Source: Candidatus Heimdallarchaeota archaeon (GTDB lineage: Archaea; Asgardarchaeota; Heimdallarchaeia; Heimdallarchaeales; Kariarchaeaceae). Taken from it: a stretch of DNA of 64,000 bases. The position numbers and the translations under genes were made by a program. Below, piece after piece: positions 36,968 to 47,595 of this stretch. The notes under the pieces are model-generated. The model was not told the DNA's origin. It saw only the letters and a program-made list of their open reading frames with translations, and searched no databases. The stretch covers positions 260,357-324,356 of the forward strand of contig JASBSB010000001.1 in NCBI GenBank assembly GCA_030149205.1. The letters run 5' to 3'. How positions within the stretch are numbered: the first letter of the stretch is position 1; each line of letters starts with the position of its first letter.

Positions 36968-37330
36968 ATGGAAGGCGATACAAGTGGGAAACTCCCAAAG
37001 CACATTGAAGAAACATTAAGGTTAATTGGTAGAAAATGGGCAATCCCCGTGTTGCATGAATTAACCCATTCACCACTTACATTTGGAGAACTGAAAAATA
37101 AGATACCAGGGATCTCAGCTTCTGTTCTTTCAGGATTATTATCTGATTTTCAAGTCCATGGTGTTTTGGAGAAAAAAACCGTGAATCCCCCCCATCATAC
37201 TTACTTTATTGGTGATTTTGGAATGGTATTTTGCGATATTATCGAACGGATAGATGAATTTGGTAAACAGTTACTCGAAATTTATCCTGCTGTAAAAAGT
37301 ACCAACATTTCGGAAGCACATTTTGACTAA
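36968..37330 (+). CDS. HxlR-family winged-helix transcriptional regulator
   Basis: 'LRLIGRKWAIPVLHELTHSPLTFGELKNKIPGISASVLSGLLSDFQVHGVLEKK'. Confidence 0.85.
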   Translation: MEGDTSGKLPKHIEETLRLIGRKWAIPVLHELTHSPLTFGELKNKIPGISASVLSGLLSDFQVHGVLEKKTVNPPHHTYFIGDFGMVFCDIIERIDEFGKQLLEIYPAVKSTNISEAHFD

Positions 37331-37600
37331 TTAATTTGTAGGTCTAAGGTTCAACATAGAATTTATTTGATTCTTGGATTCCTCATTAATATATTTAAGT
37401 TGAAAACAATCATCAATTAGCTTGGTTAAAAATTCTAGGGGTTGAACTACCTGTAAAAGGATGTCAACTTTTTCTCGTATTTTTAGAGTTTCTTGATTTA
37501 TTGTGTTCTTTACGATTGTTAAAAAGACTAGTTCCTCAGATAAATTTTGAACTGCTCCTTCTCTTTCTTCTGCCATTTTCGTAAATGGATTATCCTTCAT
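37331..37600 (-). CDS. Hypothetical small helical protein
   Basis: 89-aa ORF, helical composition, fills the gap immediately after the HxlR gene. Confidence 0.5.
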   Translation of the reverse strand: MKDNPFTKMAEEREGAVQNLSEELVFLTIVKNTINQETLKIREKVDILLQVVQPLEFLTKLIDDCFQLKYINEESKNQINSMLNLRPTN

Positions 37601-37794
37601 TTATAAAAAAAATAAAAGACTAATGTTTAAATAGCTTTCCTGATAAAAAAAAATTTTAGTTAATTACTTAATATTGAAATTTGAATTTGTTTATGAATTG
37701 ACACTTTGCCATCATTCTAAAATGAACATTATCCCTATGAAATCAATACAAGCCCTAAGTGAAAATTCTTAAAGATTAGGCTGTCCCAGCTATT

Positions 37795-39084
37795 ATGAAA
37801 ATTAGTATTGAAGAATATAAAAGAAGAAGAAATCAAGTTTTGCAAACTATGAAAAATGGAATCCTAGTGATTCCATCGTTACCAGAATCAACGATGAGCA
37901 ATGATGTTAATTTTGTGTACCGACAAAATTCGGATATTCTGTATCTTTGTGGTTTTGAAGAGCCGAACACAACATTGGTCTTGAAAAAGGGAGAAGACAA
38001 AAATGAGTTCATTCTTTTTGTTCCAAAAAGGGACAAATTGTTTGAAACATGGAATGGAAGAAGAGAGGGTACTGTAGGTGCAAAAGAAAAATTTTTTGCA
38101 GATGAAGCCTTTGAGAACAGTGAATTGAAAAATAAACTTAGTGATTGGTTTACGGAAACTGAATGTTTGTATTTTCCCTTCAAATTTAATCAAAGTATTG
38201 ACGAGGTCATTTTAAATTCAATATCAGAAGCGAAGAGACAAAGAAAGTTGTACCCTGTTGAGATTATCAATCCTTTACCAATCATTCATAAGATGAGAGC
38301 CATAAAAAGCTCAGAAGAGATTGAACTACTTAAAAAAGGGTCTAAGATATCAATTGAAGCCCACTTAACAGCTATGAAAAATACCAAAAATTCAAAATTT
38401 GAATATGAGGTAGAGGCATATTACGACTTTACTTTCAAAAAATATGGATCTAAGAGGGCTGCATACCCCCATATAGTTGGAGGCGGAGAAAACGCTACTA
38501 TCCTTCATTATATCACTAATGACTCTAAATTGAATGATGGGGAGCTTTTACTAGTAGATGCAGGTTGTGAATATGGAAACTATGCCACAGATATTACCAG
38601 AACTTGGCCAATAAATGGAAGGTTTTCTGACGTGCAAAAAGAAGTATATGATATCGTATTACAAGTACAGAATGAATGTATCAAAATGATTAAACCTGGG
38701 GTAAGTTTTCAAAGTTTAACTGACCATGCAATTAAAAAAATTACTGAGGGCTTAATTAAACTAAATTTGTTAGAAGGTGAGGTTAAAGATAATGTTAAAG
38801 AAAAAACATACAGACGGTTTTTTATGCATGGGCTAGGTCATTGGATGGGGATTGATGTTCATGACAGCCCATTTTATAACCTACAAGACAAGACCTTAGA
38901 AGAAGGAATGGTTATAACTGTTGAGCCCGGCATATATATCCCAGTTGAGGATGATATTCCTGAAAGACTCAGAGGTATTGGAATTAGAATTGAGGATGAT
39001 ATCGTTGTGACAAAAAATGGAAATGTTAACCTGACTGCAGAATTACCCAAAACAATTGAAGAAATAGAGAAAATTATGGAATAG
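37795..39084 (+). CDS. pepP: Xaa-Pro aminopeptidase (M24B, AMP-N domain)
   Basis: 'NSDILYLCGFEEPNTTLVLKKG', 'LLLVDAGCEYGNYATDITRTWP', 'HGLGHWMGIDVHD', 'ITVEPGIYIP', 'GIGIRIEDDIVVT'. Confidence 0.93.
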   Translation: MKISIEEYKRRRNQVLQTMKNGILVIPSLPESTMSNDVNFVYRQNSDILYLCGFEEPNTTLVLKKGEDKNEFILFVPKRDKLFETWNGRREGTVGAKEKFFADEAFENSELKNKLSDWFTETECLYFPFKFNQSIDEVILNSISEAKRQRKLYPVEIINPLPIIHKMRAIKSSEEIELLKKGSKISIEAHLTAMKNTKNSKFEYEVEAYYDFTFKKYGSKRAAYPHIVGGGENATILHYITNDSKLNDGELLLVDAGCEYGNYATDITRTWPINGRFSDVQKEVYDIVLQVQNECIKMIKPGVSFQSLTDHAIKKITEGLIKLNLLEGEVKDNVKEKTYRRFFMHGLGHWMGIDVHDSPFYNLQDKTLEEGMVITVEPGIYIPVEDDIPERLRGIGIRIEDDIVVTKNGNVNLTAELPKTIEEIEKIME

Positions 39085-39138
39085 ATTGGTAAATCCCTTG
39101 AGAACCTTAATTAATCAAGAAAACGTTATAGAATTGCA

Positions 39139-39885
39139 ATGAGTGGAATGGATACGATCAAGTTTAATGCAGTCTGTAGCAGATGTAAGGAAACTGTCCC
39201 AATAGCCTATTCCCCTCCTGAAAAAGTATCTAAATCCAACAGTTTTAACATCCCAATGCCAACAGTTAAACCTACTTACTCAGTGAGCGTCCCACACAAA
39301 AGGTACATGTTAACTCTAGAGTTTGATGAAAATGGTAATTTATTCAACCAGACATTGGTTGACAGAATTGACTTAAGTATAGATTCTCTGGTTTCAAGAG
39401 ACGTTGATATTCTAAACAAAAGTTTGTTTTCCCCCAATAACAAGTTTAATACAGCTTTCTTATTTTATACTAATTCTAAAGAATTAAAAGAGCTAGTAAA
39501 GGCGATTATTAGCATACTACTTGATTTATTAGATAGAAATAAAAATTTTAAATTACAATTCAATAGTAATGAATTGATTTTTACCACTGAAAAATTCTCG
39601 TTATACTTAGGAACGGACCTAAAAAAGGTAAATAAAATACGAAGAAGCATTAATTTCTTAATAATTGAACAATCCCAAAGTGATATCAACAAAATAAAAT
39701 TATCCTCTGACGATAACACTGTCCTGATTTCAAATACAAACAATCCATCCTACTTAGAACAGCTAGATCATGATATTTTAGATAAGCTAAAACCAATTCT
39801 AATCTTCCATGCAACTACACTAAATGAATATGAGAAGGTTCTATATGAGACCTTTTTCTTAATGTCTCAAATTTTTGAGGTATAA
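39139..39885 (+). CDS. Hypothetical protein with N-terminal CxxC
   Basis: 248-aa ORF beginning 'FNAVCSRCKETVPIAY'; no recognised family. Confidence 0.55.
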   Translation: MSGMDTIKFNAVCSRCKETVPIAYSPPEKVSKSNSFNIPMPTVKPTYSVSVPHKRYMLTLEFDENGNLFNQTLVDRIDLSIDSLVSRDVDILNKSLFSPNNKFNTAFLFYTNSKELKELVKAIISILLDLLDRNKNFKLQFNSNELIFTTEKFSLYLGTDLKKVNKIRRSINFLIIEQSQSDINKIKLSSDDNTVLISNTNNPSYLEQLDHDILDKLKPILIFHATTLNEYEKVLYETFFLMSQIFEV

Positions 39886-40110
39886 TTTATTATTTGACCA
39901 CCCATGGTGGTGAAATTTTGATTTATAAAAAACAATTTTTTAACAAATGGCTTGAAATTGATAATCTTATGATATACAAAGGTAAAATTGTAGAAATTAT
40001 CATTTTACATAATAAGGCTAATATAAGATTCGTCATCTATATAATTTATTGATTATCTTAGGATTTGTTGAACGAACAGGAATAATTTTGTTTAAGCTTG
40101 AGGGATCATC

Positions 40111-42840
40111 ATGAGAGCTGAGGATATCAACTACGATTTTCATACGCTTACCAAGGAATCAGCACTTGAAAAATTACAAACTGATGGAAAGGGATTAAAA
40201 TCGGAAGAGGTAATTGCAAGAAGAGAAGTCTTTGGATATAACGAACTACAGCAAGAAAAGAAAGAAACGCTTCTAGGCCTGTTTGTTGATCAGTTTAAAG
40301 ATATCTTGATTATAATTTTGATTATTGCAGCTGGGATAACAGCTCTTTTGAATGAACCACAAGAAGCCATTTTAATCGTAGTCATACTAATCTTGAATGC
40401 AATATTAGGGGTATATCAGGAATGGAAAGCAGACAAGGCTATTGAAGCACTTAAAAAGATGGTGACGCACAAATGTATAGTTCTGAGAGATAACGAAACA
40501 GTTGAGGTAGATTCGCATGATTTGGTACCGGGAGATGTGGTACTCCTAGAACAGGGTCTCAGAGTACCTGCCGATGGAAGACTTATAGAGGTAAATAATC
40601 TAAGAACAGAAGAAGCACAATTAACGGGAGAAAGTCTGGAAGTGCAAAAATCTAGTTTTGCAACTGTTGAAAAAGATGCGCCATTAGGAAACAGGGTGAA
40701 TCTAGTTTTTATGGGAACCCATGTTACCTTTGGGAAGGGAAAAATGCTTGTCACTTCTACTGGAATGAATACAGAGATGGGGAAAATAGCAAGAGATGTT
40801 CAGTCAATTGGCAAAGATGTCACACCCACCCAAGTTAAGTTAGAAGCCTTTGGTAACAGGTTGGGTATGGCAATTATTGCTTTAATGATATTCATGGCAG
40901 TTTATGGGATATTAATAGCAAGAATTGAACCTTTGTCCATGTTCGAAATTGCGGTAAGTCTTGCGGTTGCTGCCATTCCTGAGGGTCTTCCTATAGTAGT
41001 AACTCTAGCCCTTGCATTGGGTGTACAACGGATGTCAAAAGAGAATGCTATAGTCAAAAAACTTCCTGCTGTTGAAAGTTTAGGATCAGTGACAATAGTA
41101 TGTACAGACAAGACAGGAACTCTAACAAAAAATGAAATGACAGTCCAAGAGGTTATCCTTTTAGAAGAAAAAACTCCGATATCAATGTCTGTTGAGGAGT
41201 TAAAGGAAAGAGTACATAATGGAAAATCAACAAAAAGTCTTAGGTTTCTAGTTGATGCGTTAACACTTTGTAACAACGCAAAAATGGAGAATGGGGAAAC
41301 ATTTGGTGACCCAACAGAACTTGCTCTCCTTCGTTTGACTGATCAAGTTAACTTGGATAGAGAGAAAATGAATTCTGAATTCAAAAGAATTGATGAAATT
41401 CCTTTCGACAGTGAAAGAAAAAGGATGACTGTAGTTGTCCAAAACAATACGGATCAATCAAGGATTGCTTTTACTAAAGGAGCCCCAGAAGTTTTACTCA
41501 ATATGGCGAAATACATTGACCTTGGGGATGGACCACAACCCTTGACTCAAGATCATATTAATCAAGTTCAAAACCAGATTAACACATTAACAACAAAAGC
41601 TCTAAGAGTACTAGGTTTTGGGTACTATGAGCTAGTCCAGAGTAGTTATAACATCTATGAATTCGAAGAAAAATTAACTATAAATGGGTTTGTAGGAATG
41701 ATAGACCCCCCAAAGGAAGGGGTAAAAGAGGCAGTCCAGAAATGTCACAGAGCTGGAATACGTGTGGTAATGGTAACTGGAGATCACAAAAATACAGCCA
41801 CTGCTATTGGAAAGCAAATAGGAATTGTTACTGAAGAATCCAAAGTCATGACTGGACAGGAGATTGATAAGCTATCTGATTCTGAATTTGATGAAATAAT
41901 AGAGGAAGTTGAGGCCTTTGCAAGAATCAACCCACAGCACAAGTTGAAAATTGTCAATGCTTTCAAAGCAAACGATGAGATTGTTGCAATGACCGGTGAT
42001 GGAATAAATGATGCACCTGCCTTAAAAGGAGCAGATATTGGAATTGCTATGGGTAGTGGTACTGATGTCACAAAAGAGACTGCAGATATGATCCTTGAAG
42101 ATGACAACTTCACTACCATCGTAAAGGCAATTGAAGAGGGAAGGGGGATATATGACAATATGACAAAATTCATTCGTTACATGTTATCGAGCAATCTAGC
42201 AGAGATTGTAGTTATATTTTTGGCAATTGTCTTAACACTTCCAACACCATTTAGTGCGACACAAATTTTGTGGATCAATTTAGTCACTGATGGTGTACCT
42301 GCCTTGGCGTTAGGATTAGACCCAGCTTCGAAAGGAATTATGGATCGTAAGCCAAGAGACCCTAAAGAGAACCTTATTGCTCGTGATAGAATAAATCATA
42401 TCCTATTATTTGGAAGTTACATAAGTTTAGTCACCCTCGGTTCATATATTGTATTTTACGAGACAAACCTTTTTGGAACTTATATGAATTACGCTGTTGC
42501 AAGTACCATAGCATTTGCGATTATGTCGATGACACAATTTGCACACTCACTAAATGTTAGAGAAGATACTGCGTCAATTTTAGGGCACAGATTTTTTAAG
42601 AACAAAGTTTTGTTAATTACTGTCTTCATTTCAATTATTCTTCAAGTACTAGTAATAGAAGGAGACTACCTTTTAGGGTTAGTGGGATCAAATTCATCCA
42701 TTTTCAACGGGTTATTCGGAACTGTTCATTTAACATTAAACCAGTGGTTGTATGTAAGTCTCATCTCAGCATCACTTGTTGTTTATGCAGAAATTTTAAA
42801 ATGGATAAAACGTCATTCACATTTTCACTCCATTTGCTGA
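40111..42840 (+). CDS. P-type cation-transporting ATPase (P2A / Ca2+-ATPase, PMR1/SERCA-like)
   Basis: 'CTDKTGTLTKNEMTV', 'LTGES', 'MVTGDHKNTA', 'MTGDGINDAPALKGADIGIAMG', 'AAIPEGLPIVVTLALALG'. Confidence 0.94.
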   Translation: MRAEDINYDFHTLTKESALEKLQTDGKGLKSEEVIARREVFGYNELQQEKKETLLGLFVDQFKDILIIILIIAAGITALLNEPQEAILIVVILILNAILGVYQEWKADKAIEALKKMVTHKCIVLRDNETVEVDSHDLVPGDVVLLEQGLRVPADGRLIEVNNLRTEEAQLTGESLEVQKSSFATVEKDAPLGNRVNLVFMGTHVTFGKGKMLVTSTGMNTEMGKIARDVQSIGKDVTPTQVKLEAFGNRLGMAIIALMIFMAVYGILIARIEPLSMFEIAVSLAVAAIPEGLPIVVTLALALGVQRMSKENAIVKKLPAVESLGSVTIVCTDKTGTLTKNEMTVQEVILLEEKTPISMSVEELKERVHNGKSTKSLRFLVDALTLCNNAKMENGETFGDPTELALLRLTDQVNLDREKMNSEFKRIDEIPFDSERKRMTVVVQNNTDQSRIAFTKGAPEVLLNMAKYIDLGDGPQPLTQDHINQVQNQINTLTTKALRVLGFGYYELVQSSYNIYEFEEKLTINGFVGMIDPPKEGVKEAVQKCHRAGIRVVMVTGDHKNTATAIGKQIGIVTEESKVMTGQEIDKLSDSEFDEIIEEVEAFARINPQHKLKIVNAFKANDEIVAMTGDGINDAPALKGADIGIAMGSGTDVTKETADMILEDDNFTTIVKAIEEGRGIYDNMTKFIRYMLSSNLAEIVVIFLAIVLTLPTPFSATQILWINLVTDGVPALALGLDPASKGIMDRKPRDPKENLIARDRINHILLFGSYISLVTLGSYIVFYETNLFGTYMNYAVASTIAFAIMSMTQFAHSLNVREDTASILGHRFFKNKVLLITVFISIILQVLVIEGDYLLGLVGSNSSIFNGLFGTVHLTLNQWLYVSLISASLVVYAEILKWIKRHSHFHSIC

Positions 42841-42897
42841 AGAAAATTGTAGATTCTCATTAGCTATGAAGAAATTTTTATACAGAACAATTATATC

Positions 42898-44736
42898 ATG
42901 ATTGAAGAAGTCTTTATGTTTCTTTTCAACCCAAACTCCCTAAGAACAAAAATCGAAAACAATGAACATAAGAGAGAAATTTATGTAGCGTTTTTGAGTA
43001 TTTTTGTGGGAATTGGAAGTGGTCTTGGTGGAGTTCTATTTAGGTACAGTATAGAATGGGTTGCAAAATCCTTTAGTTTCATCTTTAATTTACTTCCTTT
43101 TCTTCCCAAAGAATTAAACACCATTTTATCTCCAGCTATTGGTGGGGTAATTGTCGCAATAATAATAATACTTGGAGGAAAGGATTCCAAAGGGCATGGC
43201 GTTCCTGAGGTGATTGATAGTGTCAACAACAAGAATGGAGTCATGAAATACAGAGTTCCATTGGTGAAAATGATAGCATCAGCAGTAACTTTAGGGTCAG
43301 GTGGTTCAGCAGGAAGTGAAGGACCAATCGTCCAAATTGGAGGAGGAATCGGAAGTATTATCTCACAAACTTTGAAACTAAGACCAGAAGAGAGTAAAAT
43401 CCTTGTAATAGCTGGAGCAGGTTCAGGGTTAGCAGCAATCTTCAGTGCACCTCTTGGAGGCTCTTTGTTTGGAATAGAAATCATAAGAAGGGACAAAAAA
43501 GTCTTTTCAATTTTTCCAGTTTTACTCGCTTCTGTCGTAAGTACTACAATCAGTGAGTTGTTCCTAGGAGCACATCCACCCTTTCCTGTGCCTACAGTTA
43601 ATCAGTTACCTCTTTCCGTCCTTCTAAACAATGTTCCCCTATTTATAGGACTTGGATTACTGATTGGTATTTACTCTGTGATATGGATCCGTGGATTTGA
43701 CTATATTGAAGACTTTTTTGATGGGATAAAAATGAATCCTATACTATTAGCAGGAATAGGAGGTCTCTTAGTCGGAATTATTGAACTAATTGCCCCACAA
43801 ATTAGTGGAGCACAAGAATATGTTCCAGTTCAAGATGCAATCATCGGAAAATTCGGTCTTCAACTTATGGTCATTCTTTTGTTTGCTAAACTAATAGGAA
43901 CCTCAATAACTATTGGATCAGGTGGTTCTGGAGGTATATTCTCACCAACGATGTTCCAAGGTGTAATGATTGGAGGTGCCTATTATGTCTTATTGGGCCT
44001 CTTTAACCTTCTAGGCTTCCTGAATATACAAAAAGAGGTTTATCCAATTTTAGGTATGGCGGGAATGATTGGGGCTTCAACACGTGCACCTTTAACTGCG
44101 ATTATAATGACAAGTGAAATGGTGAAAAACTTTTTTCTCTTTATTCCATTAACTCTCACCGTAGTCACATCATGGGCTGTTAGCTCGGCCTTAGAAAATA
44201 ACGACATGTATATTTATAAGCTCAGAAAATCAGGTCATTTCTTTGCAACTCCATTTGATTTATTAGAAGACATTCAGGTCAAAGACATCATGAGCACAGA
44301 TTTAATTTCTGTCCACCCCAAAGACAGATTGGAACATGTTTTAACACTTATGAAAGAAAGCAACCACACTGGATTTCCGGTGATTGCTGACAAAGATATC
44401 CTTGTAGGAATAATCACAGAGCATGATGTCTCTAAAGCCTTAGACACACAAAATCTAAAGTCTTGGACTGTAGGACAAGTATGTACCAAAGAAGTGGTAA
44501 CAGTGGTTCAAAACTGTCCTACATCTGTCGCATTCCAACTGATGGTGAAAGAACAAATCAACAGATTACCAGTGGTAGAAAGTATAGATGAAAAGAAGAA
44601 AATCGTTGGTTGGTTAACCAGAAGTGATATTATGAGAGCTTATCTCGTGAGTAAGAAAATTAAGAGGTTAACCGATCATGAAAAAGAACTATTCGACAAG
44701 TTTTCAATTTCTGATTCCTCTGCTTTCAATGATTAA
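42898..44736 (+). CDS. ClC-family chloride channel/transporter with C-terminal tandem CBS domains
   Basis: 'KGHGVPEVIDSV', 'GSGGSAGSEGPIVQIGGGIGS' (gating Glu retained), 'GSGGSGGIFSPTMFQG', then CBS repeats 'VKDIMSTDLISVHPKDRLEHVLTLM...'. Confidence 0.93.
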   Translation: MIEEVFMFLFNPNSLRTKIENNEHKREIYVAFLSIFVGIGSGLGGVLFRYSIEWVAKSFSFIFNLLPFLPKELNTILSPAIGGVIVAIIIILGGKDSKGHGVPEVIDSVNNKNGVMKYRVPLVKMIASAVTLGSGGSAGSEGPIVQIGGGIGSIISQTLKLRPEESKILVIAGAGSGLAAIFSAPLGGSLFGIEIIRRDKKVFSIFPVLLASVVSTTISELFLGAHPPFPVPTVNQLPLSVLLNNVPLFIGLGLLIGIYSVIWIRGFDYIEDFFDGIKMNPILLAGIGGLLVGIIELIAPQISGAQEYVPVQDAIIGKFGLQLMVILLFAKLIGTSITIGSGGSGGIFSPTMFQGVMIGGAYYVLLGLFNLLGFLNIQKEVYPILGMAGMIGASTRAPLTAIIMTSEMVKNFFLFIPLTLTVVTSWAVSSALENNDMYIYKLRKSGHFFATPFDLLEDIQVKDIMSTDLISVHPKDRLEHVLTLMKESNHTGFPVIADKDILVGIITEHDVSKALDTQNLKSWTVGQVCTKEVVTVVQNCPTSVAFQLMVKEQINRLPVVESIDEKKKIVGWLTRSDIMRAYLVSKKIKRLTDHEKELFDKFSISDSSAFND

Positions 44737-44804
44737 GAATTTGACTTGAACAAACAAAGTATATCACAAGTTTAAAATTCAGCGAACAAGAAGCAAACAT
44801 AGAC

Positions 44805-45725
44805 GTGACACCAGAACCAAAATTTTCATATGGAGACCTCTCGATTGTATCTAAAAAAAATGAGGTCTCTCCAATATTAACCTTGGAACTTTTAGAGAGG
44901 AACTACAAATCAATATCCTATTTAATCAATAAATCAATCTTATTTAAGGCAAGTTTGAAATCAAATAAAGACGAAAATTTAAACCATGAAGTTATGCTAC
45001 TAGAGCAAATTTCCAATAAGGTAGCAAAACCTAAGTTACTAATTTATGACCAAGGTAAAGAATTAATTGATTTTGATTATGCATTGTATAAAATCCCAGG
45101 TGGAAAACCCTTATGTACATATTGGAATGGAGCAGATAAAAGTGAAAAATCTACCTATCTAAAAGGGGTTATCTCCATTCTAGAAAATTTAGCAGGCGAG
45201 CAGACTAAATTAAAAAGACCAGAAATTAGTTGGTATCAATTCATTACACAAAAAACAAAAAGATTAACACATCAATTTATTAAAACAAAATGTAACGAAG
45301 ATGTCAAACAGGGGGTAAAGAATTATCTCAGGGAAACAATTCCAATATTCCGACAGAGTGAACAAATTTTGACATTTAAAGAATTTAAGTTAGACTACTT
45401 TTTAGCTGATGAGAGAGGAATCACTGGATTATTAAATTTAGACCAACTGGGATTTTATGCACCAGAGGCCCTATTAACAAATCTTTACAAATATGGAACC
45501 CCAGGCTTGACCTATATGAAAAGTAAATGTGTTCCAAACAAATCAAATATTGTTAGATATTTCATAAATAACCTCCCTTTTTTTAACACAGAAACTGATT
45601 ATGCTTCAGTTATAAAATTCAATTTACTGGTAGAAGCCTTAGAACAATATGTTAGAAAACCATCAAATAAAAGATTTTATGAATATTTACTTAGAGTATT
45701 TGAACACGATGTACAATTAAATTAA
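44805..45725 (+). CDS. APH/choline-kinase-like protein, probably a pseudokinase
   Basis: 'NHEVMLLEQISNKVAKPKLLIYD....DYALYKIPGGKPLCTYW' APH-like N-lobe; catalytic loop position reads 'LTFKEFKLDYFLADERGITGLLNLDQLGFYAPEA' without HGD/N/DW. GTG start. Confidence 0.5.
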   Translation: MTPEPKFSYGDLSIVSKKNEVSPILTLELLERNYKSISYLINKSILFKASLKSNKDENLNHEVMLLEQISNKVAKPKLLIYDQGKELIDFDYALYKIPGGKPLCTYWNGADKSEKSTYLKGVISILENLAGEQTKLKRPEISWYQFITQKTKRLTHQFIKTKCNEDVKQGVKNYLRETIPIFRQSEQILTFKEFKLDYFLADERGITGLLNLDQLGFYAPEALLTNLYKYGTPGLTYMKSKCVPNKSNIVRYFINNLPFFNTETDYASVIKFNLLVEALEQYVRKPSNKRFYEYLLRVFEHDVQLN

Positions 45726-46042
45726 CCCATTTCATACTGAATACCAAAGGACCCTCGAGGGTTATGCCAAGAAACAGCACCTTGATCACACATAATATCA
45801 CAAGTCCCGCATTCTACACAATCTTCATATTGAAAGACCATTTTTACTTCCCCATCAACTTCCATGAAATTAAAGCAACGAACTGGACATCCAGATATAC
45901 ACAAATGATGAGGGCATTTTTCACAAACTTCTGTATTGACTTTGATATGAGCGTGTGTCTCATCATCAATGTTATAATTTAATACACCTAATTTATTCTT
46001 GATTGGCCCTATGTCATCATCCATGTCTGTAAAGTTACTCAT
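45722..46042 (-). CDS. fixX: FixX-like ferredoxin
   Basis: 'CEKCPHHLCISGCPVRCF' and 'YEDCVECGTCDIMCDQGAVSWHNPRGSFGIQYEMG'. Confidence 0.9.
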   Translation of the reverse strand: MSNFTDMDDDIGPIKNKLGVLNYNIDDETHAHIKVNTEVCEKCPHHLCISGCPVRCFNFMEVDGEVKMVFQYEDCVECGTCDIMCDQGAVSWHNPRGSFGIQYEMG

Positions 46043-47349
46043 AATCGCATCGCTCCTCTTGCATCTTTTAACAAGGTAAACAATCCCGCCCCATGTTCTT
46101 TGAGACTATTCAACATGGTTTTATATAAATGGTTTTTTGGTTGATTCGTCTCAGAAAGAGCTCTTTTTAATCCTTCATTAATTGCTTTGGGATAAATTTT
46201 AAACAGATTCTTATTTTTGGTCATCTTATGAACCTTACTAAATTTCTTAAGATCCTTATAGATAAATGATGCTTCGATCATTTTGGTATATTCAATTAAG
46301 GAGAGTTCAGAGTAATCCTTCTTATCTAAAGCAGCTTTGGTTGCCTTTGCAGCCAGTAAACCACTTTTTATAGCATAGTTCATCCCTTGAATTACCAATC
46401 CATTGGAGAATATGAACCCAGCTGCATCTCCTCCTACCATATAACCGTTGCCATGAATCCTTGTTAAAGTGTTTATACCACCTTCTGGAACTAGATGTGC
46501 ACCATATTCCACATGATCCATTAGAACATCTCCCTTCCTTAGAAGCTTTGAGATATAAGGGTGTTCCTTAAATTTGTTAAATACCTCATATGACCTATCT
46601 TTGGTTCCAAGGGTGTCTAGATGAACTATGATCCCAAGGCTTATACTGTCATAATTTGTATAAAGGAATCCACCTGCTAATACCTCATTTGATTGGTTAC
46701 CAAGGACAAATTCTCCAGCTACTCCTTCTTTGTCCTGTAAATTGAATCGTTCCTCCAAGGTTTCCCTATCTAAACTGATAACTTCCTTTACTCCAAGAGC
46801 GAATTTACTCTTTTCTTCAGATAGATTCTTACCTTTACGAATCCCCAATTCATGGGTCAGGCGGGAATTTGCCCCGTCCATTATAATGGTTACTGGAGCT
46901 CTTAATTCCTCTCCTGAAGAGATAATCCCTCTTACATAATTATCCTCAATAATTAAATTATCAACATTAATTCCCTCAAGAACAACCACTCCAGCTTTTT
47001 TTGCCTCTTCTGCAAGCCACGCATCGAAACGTGCTCGTAATACAATTGAGCCCACATATGGCTTTTTTTCCCATTCAGGGAAGTGTAAATCAAGAACTGT
47101 GGCATCATTCTCAGAGAGGAATCCCACTTTTTTATTATAAACAAATCGTTCAATCGGAGCTTCATCTTGCCAGTTAGGTAAGATTTCTGTTAAATCATTC
47201 CCCCAAAGAACCCCTCCTGAGAGGTTTTTGGAACCAACGGGGGAACCCCGATCGACCAAGACCACTTTAACCCCAGCCTGTGCTAATTTGATTGAAGCAG
47301 CAATTCCACCAACTCCGCCTCCTACTACAATAACTTGGTATTCATCCAT
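46039..47349 (-). CDS. fixC: FixC-like FAD-dependent oxidoreductase (ETF-quinone oxidoreductase family)
   Basis: 'VIVVGGGVGGIAASIKLAQAGVKVVLVDRG', 'SKNLSGGVLWG', 'YMVGGDAAGFIFSNGLVIQGMNYAIKSG'; translationally coupled to fixX. Confidence 0.92.
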   Translation of the reverse strand: MDEYQVIVVGGGVGGIAASIKLAQAGVKVVLVDRGSPVGSKNLSGGVLWGNDLTEILPNWQDEAPIERFVYNKKVGFLSENDATVLDLHFPEWEKKPYVGSIVLRARFDAWLAEEAKKAGVVVLEGINVDNLIIEDNYVRGIISSGEELRAPVTIIMDGANSRLTHELGIRKGKNLSEEKSKFALGVKEVISLDRETLEERFNLQDKEGVAGEFVLGNQSNEVLAGGFLYTNYDSISLGIIVHLDTLGTKDRSYEVFNKFKEHPYISKLLRKGDVLMDHVEYGAHLVPEGGINTLTRIHGNGYMVGGDAAGFIFSNGLVIQGMNYAIKSGLLAAKATKAALDKKDYSELSLIEYTKMIEASFIYKDLKKFSKVHKMTKNKNLFKIYPKAINEGLKRALSETNQPKNHLYKTMLNSLKEHGAGLFTLLKDARGAMRL

Positions 47350-47595
47350 ATTCTTCCTCTCTTTTCAGTCAAATATAGAGATTATCTTTTCTTTATAATT
47401 AAACCGATATTGATACACAAATTATTATATTTTCATATAACAAATTAACAATTTCCCAAATTTATGTAAGGTATTTTCTTGTTTTGTGTAGTATGGCACA
47501 TATTATGATCGTTATCAAAGAACAAAAGTGAAATATTGTGAACCAATATTATAATCTACAAACAAAGATAAATTATGATAAGAAATCTATAAGTA

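Noticed and set aside
39886-40110. Imperfect palindrome 'accacccatggtggt' and AT-rich leader upstream of the P-type ATPase
   Set aside because: Short and imperfect; no support for a terminator, operator or RNA element from sequence alone.
40416-42173. Minus-strand ORFs inside the P-type ATPase gene (40416..40754, 40902..41276, 41260..41457, 41784..42173)
   Set aside because: Shadow ORFs opposite a conserved ATPase.
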